Assembly: GCF_006716865.1 (NCBI RefSeq)
Contig: NZ_VFPT01000001.1
Coordinates: forward strand, 3,219,001 to 3,283,000
Length of the DNA: 64,000 bases
Origin: Roseinatronobacter monicus
GTDB lineage: Bacteria; Pseudomonadota; Alphaproteobacteria; Rhodobacterales; Rhodobacteraceae
Direction of reading: 5' to 3'
Positions within the stretch are counted from its first letter, which is position 1; every line of letters begins with the position of its first letter. The notes under the pieces are model-generated. The model saw only the letters and a list, made by a program, of their open reading frames with translations. It searched no databases and was not told the DNA's origin. This document shows, in pieces, positions 50,480 through 58,574 of the stretch. The position numbers and the translations under genes are program-made.

Positions 50480-51224
50480 TCCGGTTCTGGACCTGCGCGG
50501 CCTGTCCAAAAGCTTCGGCGCGCTGAAAGCCACGGATGATGTGACCCTGACCTTGCAGCGCGGTGAAATCCACGCGTTGATCGGGCCAAATGGTGCGGGC
50601 AAGTCCACGCTGATGGGGCTTGTCTCGGGCAAGATCGCGCCGGATGCGGGGCAAGTCTGGCTGGACGGCGCAGATATCACCGCATTGTCTGTCGCCCGCC
50701 GCGCAAAGGCCGGTCTGGGGCGCAGCTTTCAGGTGTCCTCGCTGATCCCTGACTATTCGGCGCTGCGCAATGTCATGCTGGCACTTCAGGGCCGACAAGG
50801 GCACAGCTACCGTTTCTTGCGCTCGGTCAACCGTGATACAGCCTTGCGCGAAGGCGCACGCGCGGCACTGACGCGCGTCGGCCTAAGTCCCCGCGCCTCG
50901 GTCGAAGCCGCGATGCTCAGCCATGGTGAACGCAGGCTTCTGGAAATTGCGGTGGCACTGGCCATGGGCCCCAAATGCTTTTTGCTGGACGAACCGATGG
51001 CCGGGCTTGGGTCAGAAGGGACAACGCGCCTTGTCACTTTTCTGAACGCGTTGAAACACGAAGCCCCGATTCTGCTGATCGAGCATGACATGGACGCAGT
51101 CTTTCGGCTGGCCGACCGCATCTCGGTCCTGGTCTATGGCCGCATCATCGCCACAGGCGCGCCCGCCGATATCCGCGCCAATCCACAGGTCCGCGCCGCC
51201 TATCTGGGCGAGGAAACAGCATGA
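50472..51224 (+). CDS. livG: Branched-chain-type ABC transporter ATP-binding protein LivG
   Basis: A 250-residue ATPase. Walker A LIGPNGAGKSTLMG, signature LSHGERRLLEIAVAL (the family's LSxGE variant), Walker B CFLLDEPMAGLGSEG, and the switch histidine LIEHDMDAVF are all present. LGRSFQVSSL is the Q-loop region. It couples ATP hydrolysis to import through LivHM. A 4-base overlap joins it to livF. Confidence 0.93.
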   Translation: MADPVLDLRGLSKSFGALKATDDVTLTLQRGEIHALIGPNGAGKSTLMGLVSGKIAPDAGQVWLDGADITALSVARRAKAGLGRSFQVSSLIPDYSALRNVMLALQGRQGHSYRFLRSVNRDTALREGARAALTRVGLSPRASVEAAMLSHGERRLLEIAVALAMGPKCFLLDEPMAGLGSEGTTRLVTFLNALKHEAPILLIEHDMDAVFRLADRISVLVYGRIIATGAPADIRANPQVRAAYLGEETA

Positions 51225-51910
51225 CCCCCCTGCTCGACCTTGAAAACCTGCACGTCTATTATGGCGCCTCGCAAGCCTTGTTCGGCGTCAGCCTGCAAGT
51301 GCATGAAGGGCAGGCTGTGGCCCTGATGGGCCGCAATGGCATGGGCAAATCCACCACCATCGCCACCGCCTGTCGTATGTTGCCCTTGCGCGCGGGCGCT
51401 GTGCGCTTTGCCGGGCATGATATCACCGCCGCGCCGTCGTTTCGCGCGGCACGGCTGGGCATCGGGCTGGTGCCAGAGGGGCGGCGCTGCTTTCCCAACC
51501 TGACCGTGACAGAAAACCTGATCGCCAGCGCGCGCCCCGGCCCATGGGGTCTGGCGCGCGTGCAGGCCTTCTTTCCTCGGCTTGCAGAACGCACCCAGCA
51601 ACTGGCCGCCACCCTGTCGGGCGGCGAGCAGCAAATGCTGGCCATTGGCCGCGCGCTGATGACCAACCCCCGCCTTTTGGTACTGGATGAAGCAACCGAA
51701 GGGCTGGCCCCTGTCATCCGCCGCGAAATCTGGGCCGCGATTACGGCGCTAAAATCTGATGGCCTGTCGATTCTGCTGGTCGACAAGACCTTGTCCGAAA
51801 TCCTGCCCTTCGCCGATCATTGCGTGATCGTGCAACGCGGGGCGGTCGCATGGCAAGGGGTCCCCGAAGACCTGAGAACAGACCTGCAAACCACTTATCT
51901 GGGCGTCTGA
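51221..51910 (+). CDS. livF: Branched-chain-type ABC transporter ATP-binding protein LivF
   Basis: A 229-residue ATPase. Walker A LMGRNGMGKSTTIA, the Q-loop GLVPEGRRCFPNLTVTENL, signature LSGGEQQMLAIGRALM, Walker B LLVLDEATEGLAP, and ILLVDKTLSEI are visible; the switch histidine normally in LVEQ/H is replaced by K in this part, as is common in LivF-type ATPases (they usually carry Q). It ends with TGA exactly before the TA at 51911-51912, which is the border of the IS630 element, so any native terminator has been separated from the operon. Confidence 0.92.
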   Translation: MTPLLDLENLHVYYGASQALFGVSLQVHEGQAVALMGRNGMGKSTTIATACRMLPLRAGAVRFAGHDITAAPSFRAARLGIGLVPEGRRCFPNLTVTENLIASARPGPWGLARVQAFFPRLAERTQQLAATLSGGEQQMLAIGRALMTNPRLLVLDEATEGLAPVIRREIWAAITALKSDGLSILLVDKTLSEILPFADHCVIVQRGAVAWQGVPEDLRTDLQTTYLGV

Positions 51911-51926
51911 TACCAATCAGCATTGA

Positions 51927-52494
51927 TCAGAACTCTTGAGCCCAGTCGCGGGTTCCAATGGAGGTGATTGTGTCGGGCATGCTGACCAATTTGTTCCAAG
52001 CCTTGCAGCAATGATCTACGATGTCTTCATAGGTTTCGAAGATGAGGTTTGATAGCCAGTTGTCTCGCATGAATTGCCAGATGTTTTCGACTGGATTGAG
52101 TTCTGGGCATTTTGCGGGGATCGGGATGATGGTGATGTTGTCCGGAATGACCAGCTTGTCAGTCATGTGCCATGCGGCTTGATCCACGAGCACAGCCCCA
52201 TGTGCTTTGGGTGCGACAGTTTGGGAGATTTCAGCAAGATGCAGGGCCATCGCTTCGGTATTGCACGCTGGCAGCACAAGACCTGCAGCTTTCCCGAGGG
52301 CTGGGCAAATCGCTCCAAAGATGTAGCTTGAACTCGTGCGCTGATCATGTGGGGCGGAAGGTCGCGTACCGCGCTTCGCCCATCGGCGCGTGATCTTGTT
52401 TTTCTGGCCGACACGCGCTTCATCTTGGAACCAGACTTCGATCACAGTGCCTTGCAGGAGCCGTGCGCGGAGCTTTGCTACTGCGGCTGCAAAC
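51927..52494 (-). CDS. IS630 transposase, ORFB (catalytic half, read by frameshift)
   Basis: The catalytic DDE domain (~190 residues in this frame). DDE residues: D in IEVWFQDEARVGQ, D in AVLVDQAAWHMT, and E in CPELNPVENIWQFMRDNW. It has no convincing start codon of its own; a GTG at 52445 begins a shorter frame. The frame continues without stop to the A8 tract at 52497-52504, giving KKKGFAAAVAKLRARLLQGTV before the domain when read after a -1 shift. So a ~354-residue ORFA-ORFB fusion is the expected full transposase. Confidence 0.88.
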
Positions 52495-52990
52495 CCTTTT
52501 TTTTAAAGTCCTCCAGTGCGGCTGTATCTTGCGCGTGATGGCGCGGGCGTGCTGTGAGTTTGACATAACCAAGCGCCCTGAGTTCCCGGCTTATCGACGT
52601 CTCGTGAAGTGAAATCCCAAATGTGTCTGCAATCCATTTCCTCAGATCACTCAGGCGCCAGCGGACGACCCCATGGACCGATAAGGTCGGACCGCTCTCA
52701 ACAATTGCAGCAAGCGCCCTGCGCTGCTCATCGTTAAGCTTAGACTGCTGACCAGGAGCTTTGCCGTTGATCAAGCCGTCAGGCCCGCGGGCATTAAACC
52801 GCTCCACCCAGTCACGGACAATTTGTAGGCCAACACCACCAATCCGAGCAGCATCGCTGCGCCGACCGCCATCATAGATCTCCGCCAGCGCCAAAAGCCT
52901 GCGGGCTTGGTTGGCATCCTTTGTCTTTCGCGCAAGTTCTCTCAACTTCATGCCGTCGTAGTCTGTCCGTAACGCGAGCGCTGCGCCCAT
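52478..52990 (-). CDS. IS630 transposase, ORFA (DNA-binding half)
   Basis: A 170-residue N-terminal half with winged helix-turn-helix domains (ARRLLALAEIYDGGRRSDAARIGGVGLQIVRDWVERF, in two blocks, typical of the HTH_29/HTH_32 type). It ends EDFKKKGLQPQ shortly after a run of eight A residues on the coding strand (complement of 52497-52504). This is a slippery sequence preceded by TTT, allowing a -1 shift into ORFB. The ATG at 52990 has no strong RBS in view. Confidence 0.88.
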   Translation of the reverse strand: MGAALALRTDYDGMKLRELARKTKDANQARRLLALAEIYDGGRRSDAARIGGVGLQIVRDWVERFNARGPDGLINGKAPGQQSKLNDEQRRALAAIVESGPTLSVHGVVRWRLSDLRKWIADTFGISLHETSISRELRALGYVKLTARPRHHAQDTAALEDFKKKGLQPQ

Positions 52991-53095
52991 AGAGAGGCCC
53001 TCCCCAGAAAATCTGACGCCATTGAGTCAGATCTTCATAGATTTGGGAATCCCAAAACCCTCAGAAGAGTCAGATTTCGCGAGACTTGGTATGAG

Positions 53096-53120
53096 TCATT
53101 TTCTTGCGAAAAATACTCAC
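53096..53120 (+). repeat. 25 bp intergenic motif, copy 2
   Basis: This repeats the motif of 1654-1678 at 24 of 25 positions. It lies just outside the IS630 right border, followed by the hairpin at 53131-53150, so the chromosomal sequence between the two IS elements begins with it. Confidence 0.6.
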
Positions 53121-53130
53121 GGGGTTTCTC

Positions 53131-53150
53131 AAGGGGGGCGTGCCCCCCTT
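53131..53150. terminator. Perfect hairpin AAGGGGGGC-gt-GCCCCCCTT
   Basis: A 9-bp perfect stem with a 2-base loop lies between the IS630 and IS4 elements. There is no following T-tract. It may be the displaced terminator of the liv operon. Otherwise the 167 bases between 53092 and 53258 show only the 25 bp motif. Confidence 0.5.
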
Positions 53151-53258
53151 CAGGCACTAAGGGATGCACACATCTTTGGCTGTGCGCTCCGGTTTTCGGC
53201 ACTTGACCGTTTTTGTTGCGCATGATTCGATCGCTCTACCTAAAGTGGGAGGGCGTCT

Positions 53259-54622
53259 GTGGTGACTTCGGAAGGCTGGAGGCTGGGTGATTTCGGAGAC
53301 GAACGCCTGGCAAAAAGGGGGGTCTGCTGCTCGCAGCAATGGTGGCGCGCACGAGCACCTGTCTTCGGCGTCTGGCGGGTGGCCGCCGCAGTGGGATTGT
53401 CGGATTTTCGCGCTTTCTGGCCAATCCGCGCGTGACGGCTGAGGCGGTGATTGAAGGCTGGGGAGCGGAGCTTTCGCAAGCCTGCGCGGGGCGGCATATT
53501 CTTGCGATTCAGGACAGCAGCGACTTCAATTTCTCGACAACCAAAGAGCGCAGTCGCGGACTGGGTGCAATCGGCAAGGGGTCTGGGCGCGGTGTTTTGC
53601 TCCACGCGATGCTGGGTGTGGATGCCGAGACGGGTGGCATTCTGGGTTTGGCCGCGGGCCGGATATGGACACGCGATGGCCGCGTAAGTGTTCCCCACCG
53701 GGCCCGCCCCCTGTCCGAGAAGGAATCGCATCGGTGGCTGAGCACGGCAGAGGCTGCCAAGACAGTTCTGGCCCAGGCGCATATGGTGACTGAAATCGGC
53801 GATCGCGAGAGCGATATCTATGAGAAATGGGCACGATTGCCGGAGCCGGGCTTTCACATCCTGACCCGTGCCATGACGGATCGCTCAATCCTGGAAGGTG
53901 GCGGCAAGCTGTCCTCTGCCCCGCTGAAATTGGCAGGTACGGCACAAGTGGCGATGCGCGCACGCCCAGGGCGCCCGGCGCGCACCGCCAGACTTGAGGC
54001 CCGATTTGGCCCCGTTACGATCAAGCGTCCTGCCAATCTGGCCAGACAGCCGGGGCTGGCCGAGACGGTGGAGGTCAGCCTGATCGAAGTCAGCGAGGTG
54101 AATGCGCCACCGGGCGCCGAGCCCATCTCATGGCGGCTTTTGACCACTCACAAGGTCGAGGATGCGGACATGGCCTGGCGCGCGGTAAGCTGGTACCGGC
54201 AACGCTGGCATATCGAACAATTCTTCCGCACCCTGAAGCAACAGGGGTTGCAACTAGAGGACAGCCAACTGGAAAATGCCGAGCGGTTGATCAAGCTGAC
54301 CGCGATTGCCGCCCGCGCGGCCTGCACCATCATGCAACTCGTTCAGGCGCGCGATGGCAAGTCCGGGCAAGACGCCAAAATCGCCTTCTCATCCTCCGAA
54401 ATCCAGACCCTTCATGCTCTCCTGCCCGAACTCGAAGGCAAGACCGCGCTCCAGAAAAACCCTCACCCGCCGGAAACACTTGCCTGGGCCGCGTGGATCA
54501 TCGCCAAGCTCGGCGGATGGGACGGCTACCCAAAATCCAAACCGCCAGGGCCAATTACATTCCGACATGGCCTACAATACTTCAAATCCGTCTCACACGG
54601 ATGGAAACTCAGAAATGTGTGA
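53259..54622 (+). mobile_element. IS4 family insertion sequence (Tn5/IS50-like), ends not resolved
   Basis: The extent is given by the transposase with its out-of-frame N-terminal part. I could not find convincing terminal inverted repeats or target duplications on either side, so the true borders are unknown and probably lie within ~50 bases outside these limits. Confidence 0.6.
53339..54622 (+). CDS. IS4 family transposase, N-terminus in another frame
   Basis: A 427-residue frame with the IS4 catalytic core: DDE residues D in ILAIQDSSDFNF, D in EIGDRESDIYEKW, and the Y-(2)-R-(3)-E-(6)-K signature in WYRQRWHIEQFFRTLK. The Tn5-type N-terminal DNA-binding domain normally starts before this ATG: GTG at 53259 opens VTSEGWRLGDFGDERLAKRG in a different frame, joining at the A5G6 run (53312-53322). 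A one-base change or slippage there restores a single ~453-residue protein. It is either frameshifted and inactive, or expressed by slippage. The downstream neighbour is a plain EamA transporter. Confidence 0.85.
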   Translation: MVARTSTCLRRLAGGRRSGIVGFSRFLANPRVTAEAVIEGWGAELSQACAGRHILAIQDSSDFNFSTTKERSRGLGAIGKGSGRGVLLHAMLGVDAETGGILGLAAGRIWTRDGRVSVPHRARPLSEKESHRWLSTAEAAKTVLAQAHMVTEIGDRESDIYEKWARLPEPGFHILTRAMTDRSILEGGGKLSSAPLKLAGTAQVAMRARPGRPARTARLEARFGPVTIKRPANLARQPGLAETVEVSLIEVSEVNAPPGAEPISWRLLTTHKVEDADMAWRAVSWYRQRWHIEQFFRTLKQQGLQLEDSQLENAERLIKLTAIAARAACTIMQLVQARDGKSGQDAKIAFSSSEIQTLHALLPELEGKTALQKNPHPPETLAWAAWIIAKLGGWDGYPKSKPPGPITFRHGLQYFKSVSHGWKLRNV

Positions 54623-54641
54623 ATCGCCTAGCCTTCAGGCA

Positions 54642-54675
54642 GGGAGTTTGAGGGGCGGCAGCCCCTCAAACTCCC
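54642..54675. terminator. Perfect 15-bp hairpin between the IS4 element and the EamA gene
   Basis: GGGAGTTTGAGGGGC and GCCCCTCAAACTCCC pair completely around a 4-base GGCA loop. It ends one base from the stop of the minus-strand EamA gene, so it would act as the end of that transcript or as a stabiliser; it has no T-tract on either strand. Confidence 0.7.
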
Positions 54676-55542
54676 TCACGGAATACGCGCGCGCTGCACC
54701 GCCAGAATGCCGCCCATGATCACCAACACCCCGACCACGTCAAATATCCCCAGCACCTCGCCCAGCAGCAGTGCCGCGATGGCCACGCCGAAAAACGGGT
54801 TCAGGAAGTGGAATGTTGCCGCCTGTACCGCGCCGATCCGCGCCACCAGCAAGAACCACACCCATGTCGCCGCCAGCCCCGGCACCAGAACGGTGTAGCT
54901 GAACGCGCCCACCAACTGCCATGTCCAGTTCACCTCGGGCACCTCCAGCAGCATCGCCGGGACAATCAGGATCGCAGCGCCCACCAGCATCTGCATCCCC
55001 ACGATTGTCAGCAAGTTGCCGCCTGTGCCGGACGCCCCGCGCATGCTCATTGTTGCCACTGTAAGCGACACGACCCCCAGCACGCATAATCCCACGCCGA
55101 ACAGGTCCAACCCGCCCGTGATCCGCGCGCCCATAATCAGCGCCACGCCTGCGAAACCTGCAAACAGCCCGGCAATCGCCAGCGGGCGCAGATATTCGCG
55201 CAGGATCAGCCAGCCCGACAGCGCCACCAGCAATGGCATGCTGGATGCGATGATTGCGGCAACCGACGCCTCGACAGTTTGCATGGCCACGAAATTCAGC
55301 CCCAGATACAGCGCGTTTTGCGAGATCCCGAACACGATGGTCGCGCGCCATTGGGCAGGGGTCAGAACCCAGCTTTGCCCCAGCGCGCGCGCAATTGCGA
55401 TGCCGATCAGGCCTGAAATCAGGAACCGCAGGCTCAACGCATAAAGCGGCGGCGCATCCGCCACGATCATCCGCGCCGAGGTAAAGGCCGAGGACCACAT
55501 CAGCGCAAAGGCCAGCCCCATCAGAATTGCACGCAGATCCAT
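54676..55542 (-). CDS. EamA/DMT family transporter
   Basis: A 288-residue drug/metabolite transporter with ten predicted membrane segments in two homologous EamA halves. The first half opens LRAILMGLAFALMWSSAFTSARMIV (two blocks) and the second half begins near VGLCVLGVVSLTVATMSMRG. Members export metabolites, amino acids or sugars; the substrate is not predictable. It begins 11 bases after the stop of the MATE gene on the same strand. Confidence 0.88.
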   Translation of the reverse strand: MDLRAILMGLAFALMWSSAFTSARMIVADAPPLYALSLRFLISGLIGIAIARALGQSWVLTPAQWRATIVFGISQNALYLGLNFVAMQTVEASVAAIIASSMPLLVALSGWLILREYLRPLAIAGLFAGFAGVALIMGARITGGLDLFGVGLCVLGVVSLTVATMSMRGASGTGGNLLTIVGMQMLVGAAILIVPAMLLEVPEVNWTWQLVGAFSYTVLVPGLAATWVWFLLVARIGAVQAATFHFLNPFFGVAIAALLLGEVLGIFDVVGVLVIMGGILAVQRARIP

Positions 55543-55553
55543 TGCTCAGCCCT

Positions 55554-56930
55554 TTATTTCGCCCAAGGCAGGGCGTCAGCCCGGCCTGGTCCGCGCCAGA
55601 AGCGCAACATCAACAAAATCGCGGCACAACTCAGCCCCACGACCAACCCGGCCCAGACCCCTTCACCGCCCCAGCCCAGAACGATCCCGAACAGATAGCT
55701 TGTCGGCAGGCCTACGCCCCAATAGCTGAACGCGGCAATCAGCATTGGCCCGCGTGTGTCCTGCACCCCGCGCAGCAATCCCATGGCCATGACTTGCGCC
55801 CCGTCTGCCAGTTGAAAAACCGCCGCCACAATCAGGAAGGACGCGCCAATGGTGATGATCGCGGCGCGTGCGGGTTCATCCGGGGACAGGAACAGCCCCA
55901 CAAGGAAAGGCCCGGCCAGAATGTAGAGAAGCATCGTCGCAGTGGCAAAACCCATCGACACCAGCACCGCCGTTTTCGCCCCTGCGCGCAGGGCCGCCTG
56001 ATCGCGCTGGCCGCGCGCACGCCCGACCAACACAGTGGCCGCATTGGAAAAGCCCAGATGCACCATGAACAGCATCGCTGTGATTTCCAGCGCAATCCCG
56101 TGTGCGGCCAGTTCATGCGTGCCGATCCATCCGACCATCACCGTCGCTGCGGAAAACAGCGCCGTTTCGGCCACCAGCGCCACGCCAATCGGCCAGCCCA
56201 GCCGCCAGACCTGCCCCATCGCCTGCCAATCGGCCCGCCAAAAGCGCTGGAACAGCGTGTAGCGCTTCAGCGCCGGTTGCAGCGCGCAATAAAGCGCCAG
56301 CGCGCCCGCAGTCACCAGATTAACCGCGATCGTGGCGATTGCCGCGCCCCGCACGCCCATTTCGGGAATACCCAGATTGCCAAAAATGAACATCCAGTTC
56401 AGGCCGACATTCAATCCCACTGCCGCGACAGTGATCCACAGCGCCACCTGCGTACGACCCAGTGCGGCCAGATAGTTTTTCAGCACCATCACGATCAGCG
56501 CAGGCACCAGCGAAAAGCCCAGCAGGCGCATATAGGCCTCGGCCAATGGGATCACATCTTCTGGCTGGCCCAGCCCCGTCAGCAACGCGCCCGAGAACCA
56601 GAACACAGGCAGTGCTCCCAGACCAAAAGCAATCGACAGCCACAGCCCCATCCGGGTTGCGCGGCGCACTTCGGTTTCCTGTCCCGATGAGGCCGCTGTG
56701 GCCACCATCGGCATAACGGCATTGGCAAAGCCCGACCCGAAGGTGAAAACGGCAAAGAAAAGCGCCGCGCCTAGTACGCCTGCGGCCAGATCCGTGACAC
56801 CATACCAGCCCAGCATGATCGTATCTGTCACAGCCAGCATGAACTGCGCCAGATGACTGCCCGCAAGCGGCAGCCCAAGCGCCAGAACGCCGCGCAGGTT
56901 TGATCTGAAAATGGGGGTGCCCTGTGTCAT
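55554..56930 (-). CDS. MATE family efflux transporter (NorM-like)
   Basis: A 458-residue integral membrane protein with twelve predicted segments in two MatE repeats. LALGLPLAGSHLAQFMLAVTDTIMLGWYG opens the first repeat and GWPIGVALVAETALFSAATVMVGWIG the second (both typical of NorM). Such pumps expel cationic drugs or metabolites in exchange for Na+ or H+. It follows the NicO-type gene by 41 bases on the same strand. Confidence 0.9.
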   Translation of the reverse strand: MTQGTPIFRSNLRGVLALGLPLAGSHLAQFMLAVTDTIMLGWYGVTDLAAGVLGAALFFAVFTFGSGFANAVMPMVATAASSGQETEVRRATRMGLWLSIAFGLGALPVFWFSGALLTGLGQPEDVIPLAEAYMRLLGFSLVPALIVMVLKNYLAALGRTQVALWITVAAVGLNVGLNWMFIFGNLGIPEMGVRGAAIATIAVNLVTAGALALYCALQPALKRYTLFQRFWRADWQAMGQVWRLGWPIGVALVAETALFSAATVMVGWIGTHELAAHGIALEITAMLFMVHLGFSNAATVLVGRARGQRDQAALRAGAKTAVLVSMGFATATMLLYILAGPFLVGLFLSPDEPARAAIITIGASFLIVAAVFQLADGAQVMAMGLLRGVQDTRGPMLIAAFSYWGVGLPTSYLFGIVLGWGGEGVWAGLVVGLSCAAILLMLRFWRGPGRADALPWAK

Positions 56931-56971
56931 CCCGCAGGGTTAGCGCCAAGCGCAAACAGCGGCAAGGCTGC

Positions 56972-57871
56972 TTAGAGAATTTTTAACATGTTCAATGCTA
57001 CAAACAGAATGAACAGCCCCGCGCCCCCTTCCAGAACCGGGGTAATTGCGCGCGCGCGTCCCAGCTTGTCGGCCCAGTCCAGCGCCCCGTCGCGCGCCAG
57101 AACCGCTGTCGCGGTCACAGCTATGGTCACCGCCGCGGTGCCAAGCGCCATCACCAGAACGGCGGCAATGCCCTGCCAGACCAGCCCCATGCGCCAAGTC
57201 AGGATCAGCACGAATAACGCACCCGTGCAGGGCCGGATCGCAATCGCACCCACCAGCAGGGCAATATCGCGCCACCCCTGCGCGCGCGCAACCTCGTGCA
57301 TGTCGGGGCTGTGGCGATGGCCACACTCTTCGCAAATGCCGTGGTTCTGGTCGCTGACGATGACAGGTGCGGCCATGGTCTGGCGGATCATTTTGCGCGC
57401 AGCGCGGCTGACCAGCCACAACCCGATCAGCGCTATCGCAATCAGGCTGGCGCGTTCCAGCCAGATGTCGCCTGTGATCTGCATCGCCTCGCGCGAGGCA
57501 TCAAAGATCAGCACGCCCGCATAGACCAGCACAATCGCACTCAGCCCTTGTGCCAGCGACGATGCCAGCCCAATGCCGACCATCCGCCCCAGCGGCGCCT
57601 GACTGCCTGCGCCATATGCCCCCAACAGGAATTTCCCGTGCCCCGGACCGACCGCATGAACAAACCCATAGGCAAAGCACAACCCCCAGAAGGTTGCCAG
57701 TGCCCCCGGCTGGCCCGCGCGCAGTGCGCGCAGTCCCAGCGCCATCTGGTCCTGAAACCCGCGCTGTGCGCCTTGCGCCCAAAGCGTGATCTGATCCATA
57801 CCGCCACCCGCCAGATAGATCAGCCCGCCCACGCCCAGCGCCACGGCAATCAGGATCACGGCGTTGCGCAT
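56972..57871 (-). CDS. NicO family nickel/cobalt permease
   Basis: A 299-residue membrane protein with about six segments. The diagnostic motif is HAVGPGHGKFLLGAY (histidine-rich first loop, family HxxGPGHGK pattern), and a second metal-binding-type loop is SDQNHGICEECGHRHSPDMHE. IRPCTGALFVLILTWRMG is a typical later block. RcnA-like members export Ni/Co; others are importers, so direction is open. The ATG is 57871; the frame stays open into the DUF1007 gene, with which it overlaps by 16 bases. Confidence 0.87.
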   Translation of the reverse strand: MRNAVILIAVALGVGGLIYLAGGGMDQITLWAQGAQRGFQDQMALGLRALRAGQPGALATFWGLCFAYGFVHAVGPGHGKFLLGAYGAGSQAPLGRMVGIGLASSLAQGLSAIVLVYAGVLIFDASREAMQITGDIWLERASLIAIALIGLWLVSRAARKMIRQTMAAPVIVSDQNHGICEECGHRHSPDMHEVARAQGWRDIALLVGAIAIRPCTGALFVLILTWRMGLVWQGIAAVLVMALGTAAVTIAVTATAVLARDGALDWADKLGRARAITPVLEGGAGLFILFVALNMLKIL

Positions 57872-58515
57872 GAAATCCTGACCTCTTCGGCAAAGAGTGC
57901 GCCCACAGCCGGAAAATCCGCCTCGATGTCGCCGCCTGCACCCAGCACCTCGTCCAGCGCGGCTTCGAGTTGCGCACCCGCTGCGGTCCAATCAGGCTCG
58001 AACACGCGCAATGTGCAATCACTCCGCCCTGTGGCTTGTGGCGTGCCAACAATGCCGTAGCTGGTGTAATAGGTCGGGTCATACACGGCCAAGACCCATT
58101 CGTGCGCCGGGTCTGGCTGGTCTTCCAGCAGGCGCAGATGGCGCGACATCAACTGCCCCTCGCGGTAGTCCGAGGCCCACTCGACCGGCCCGCTCAGGGC
58201 CAGCGGTTCGTCCCCTTGTGTGGCGTGGGTGTCGCCGTGATAATCCTCGATCCAGTTCATGTCGAACCCGTCCAGTTCGGCGCGTTCCTCCTCGGTCAGC
58301 TCGCCCGTGAAATCCAGGTCCAGCCCCAGATCAGACACCAGCAGCATCGAGAAAAACGGATCATAGGCCCATGATATCCAGACCCCTTTCGGGGAACCGT
58401 CGTCATCAAAAACGACTTCCAGCTCGACATCGACAAAAATATGAGGGTGTGCAACAGCCGGACTGGCCAGCCCCAGCGCGAGGCATGCAGCAAGAAGACT
58501 CTGCCATAATCTCAT
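57856..58515 (-). CDS. DUF1007 family exported protein
   Basis: A 219-residue exported protein. The signal peptide is MRLWQSLLAACLALGLASPAVA, followed directly by HPHIFVDVELEVVFDDDG, the DUF1007 landmark with two N-terminal histidines that may bind metal. The next block is VWISWAYDPFFSMLL. DUF1007 genes lie beside NicO-type permeases and are thought to assist Ni/Co handling in the periplasm. The ATG at 58515 has an RBS (ggaggggc) directly upstream, which favours it over a TTG 12 bases earlier. Confidence 0.87.
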   Translation of the reverse strand: MRLWQSLLAACLALGLASPAVAHPHIFVDVELEVVFDDDGSPKGVWISWAYDPFFSMLLVSDLGLDLDFTGELTEEERAELDGFDMNWIEDYHGDTHATQGDEPLALSGPVEWASDYREGQLMSRHLRLLEDQPDPAHEWVLAVYDPTYYTSYGIVGTPQATGRSDCTLRVFEPDWTAAGAQLEAALDEVLGAGGDIEADFPAVGALFAEEVRISCATP

Positions 58516-58574
58516 CTGCCCCTCCAATTTCAGGGAAATCTACAGCGCTGTCGCGCGGCCTACAAGTCACGCTT

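Larger units (their letters stand above)
51911..53091 (-). mobile_element. IS630 family insertion sequence
   Basis: About 1.18 kb between two TA dinucleotides (51911-51912 and 53090-53091), as expected for the IS630 group, which duplicates a TA target. The terminal inverted repeats are imperfect: both ends begin TACCAA inward and share ATC, GA, CTCTT and GAG blocks within the first ~35 bases. The two transposase frames lie on the minus strand. The left border is flush with the livF stop codon. The ends are a proposal based on TA and weak repeats. Confidence 0.75.

Noticed and set aside
53092..53258. Terminal inverted repeats of the IS4 element
   Set aside because: I compared the flanks on both sides (about 53150-53260 and 54600-54660) and found only weak matches in direct, not inverted, orientation.
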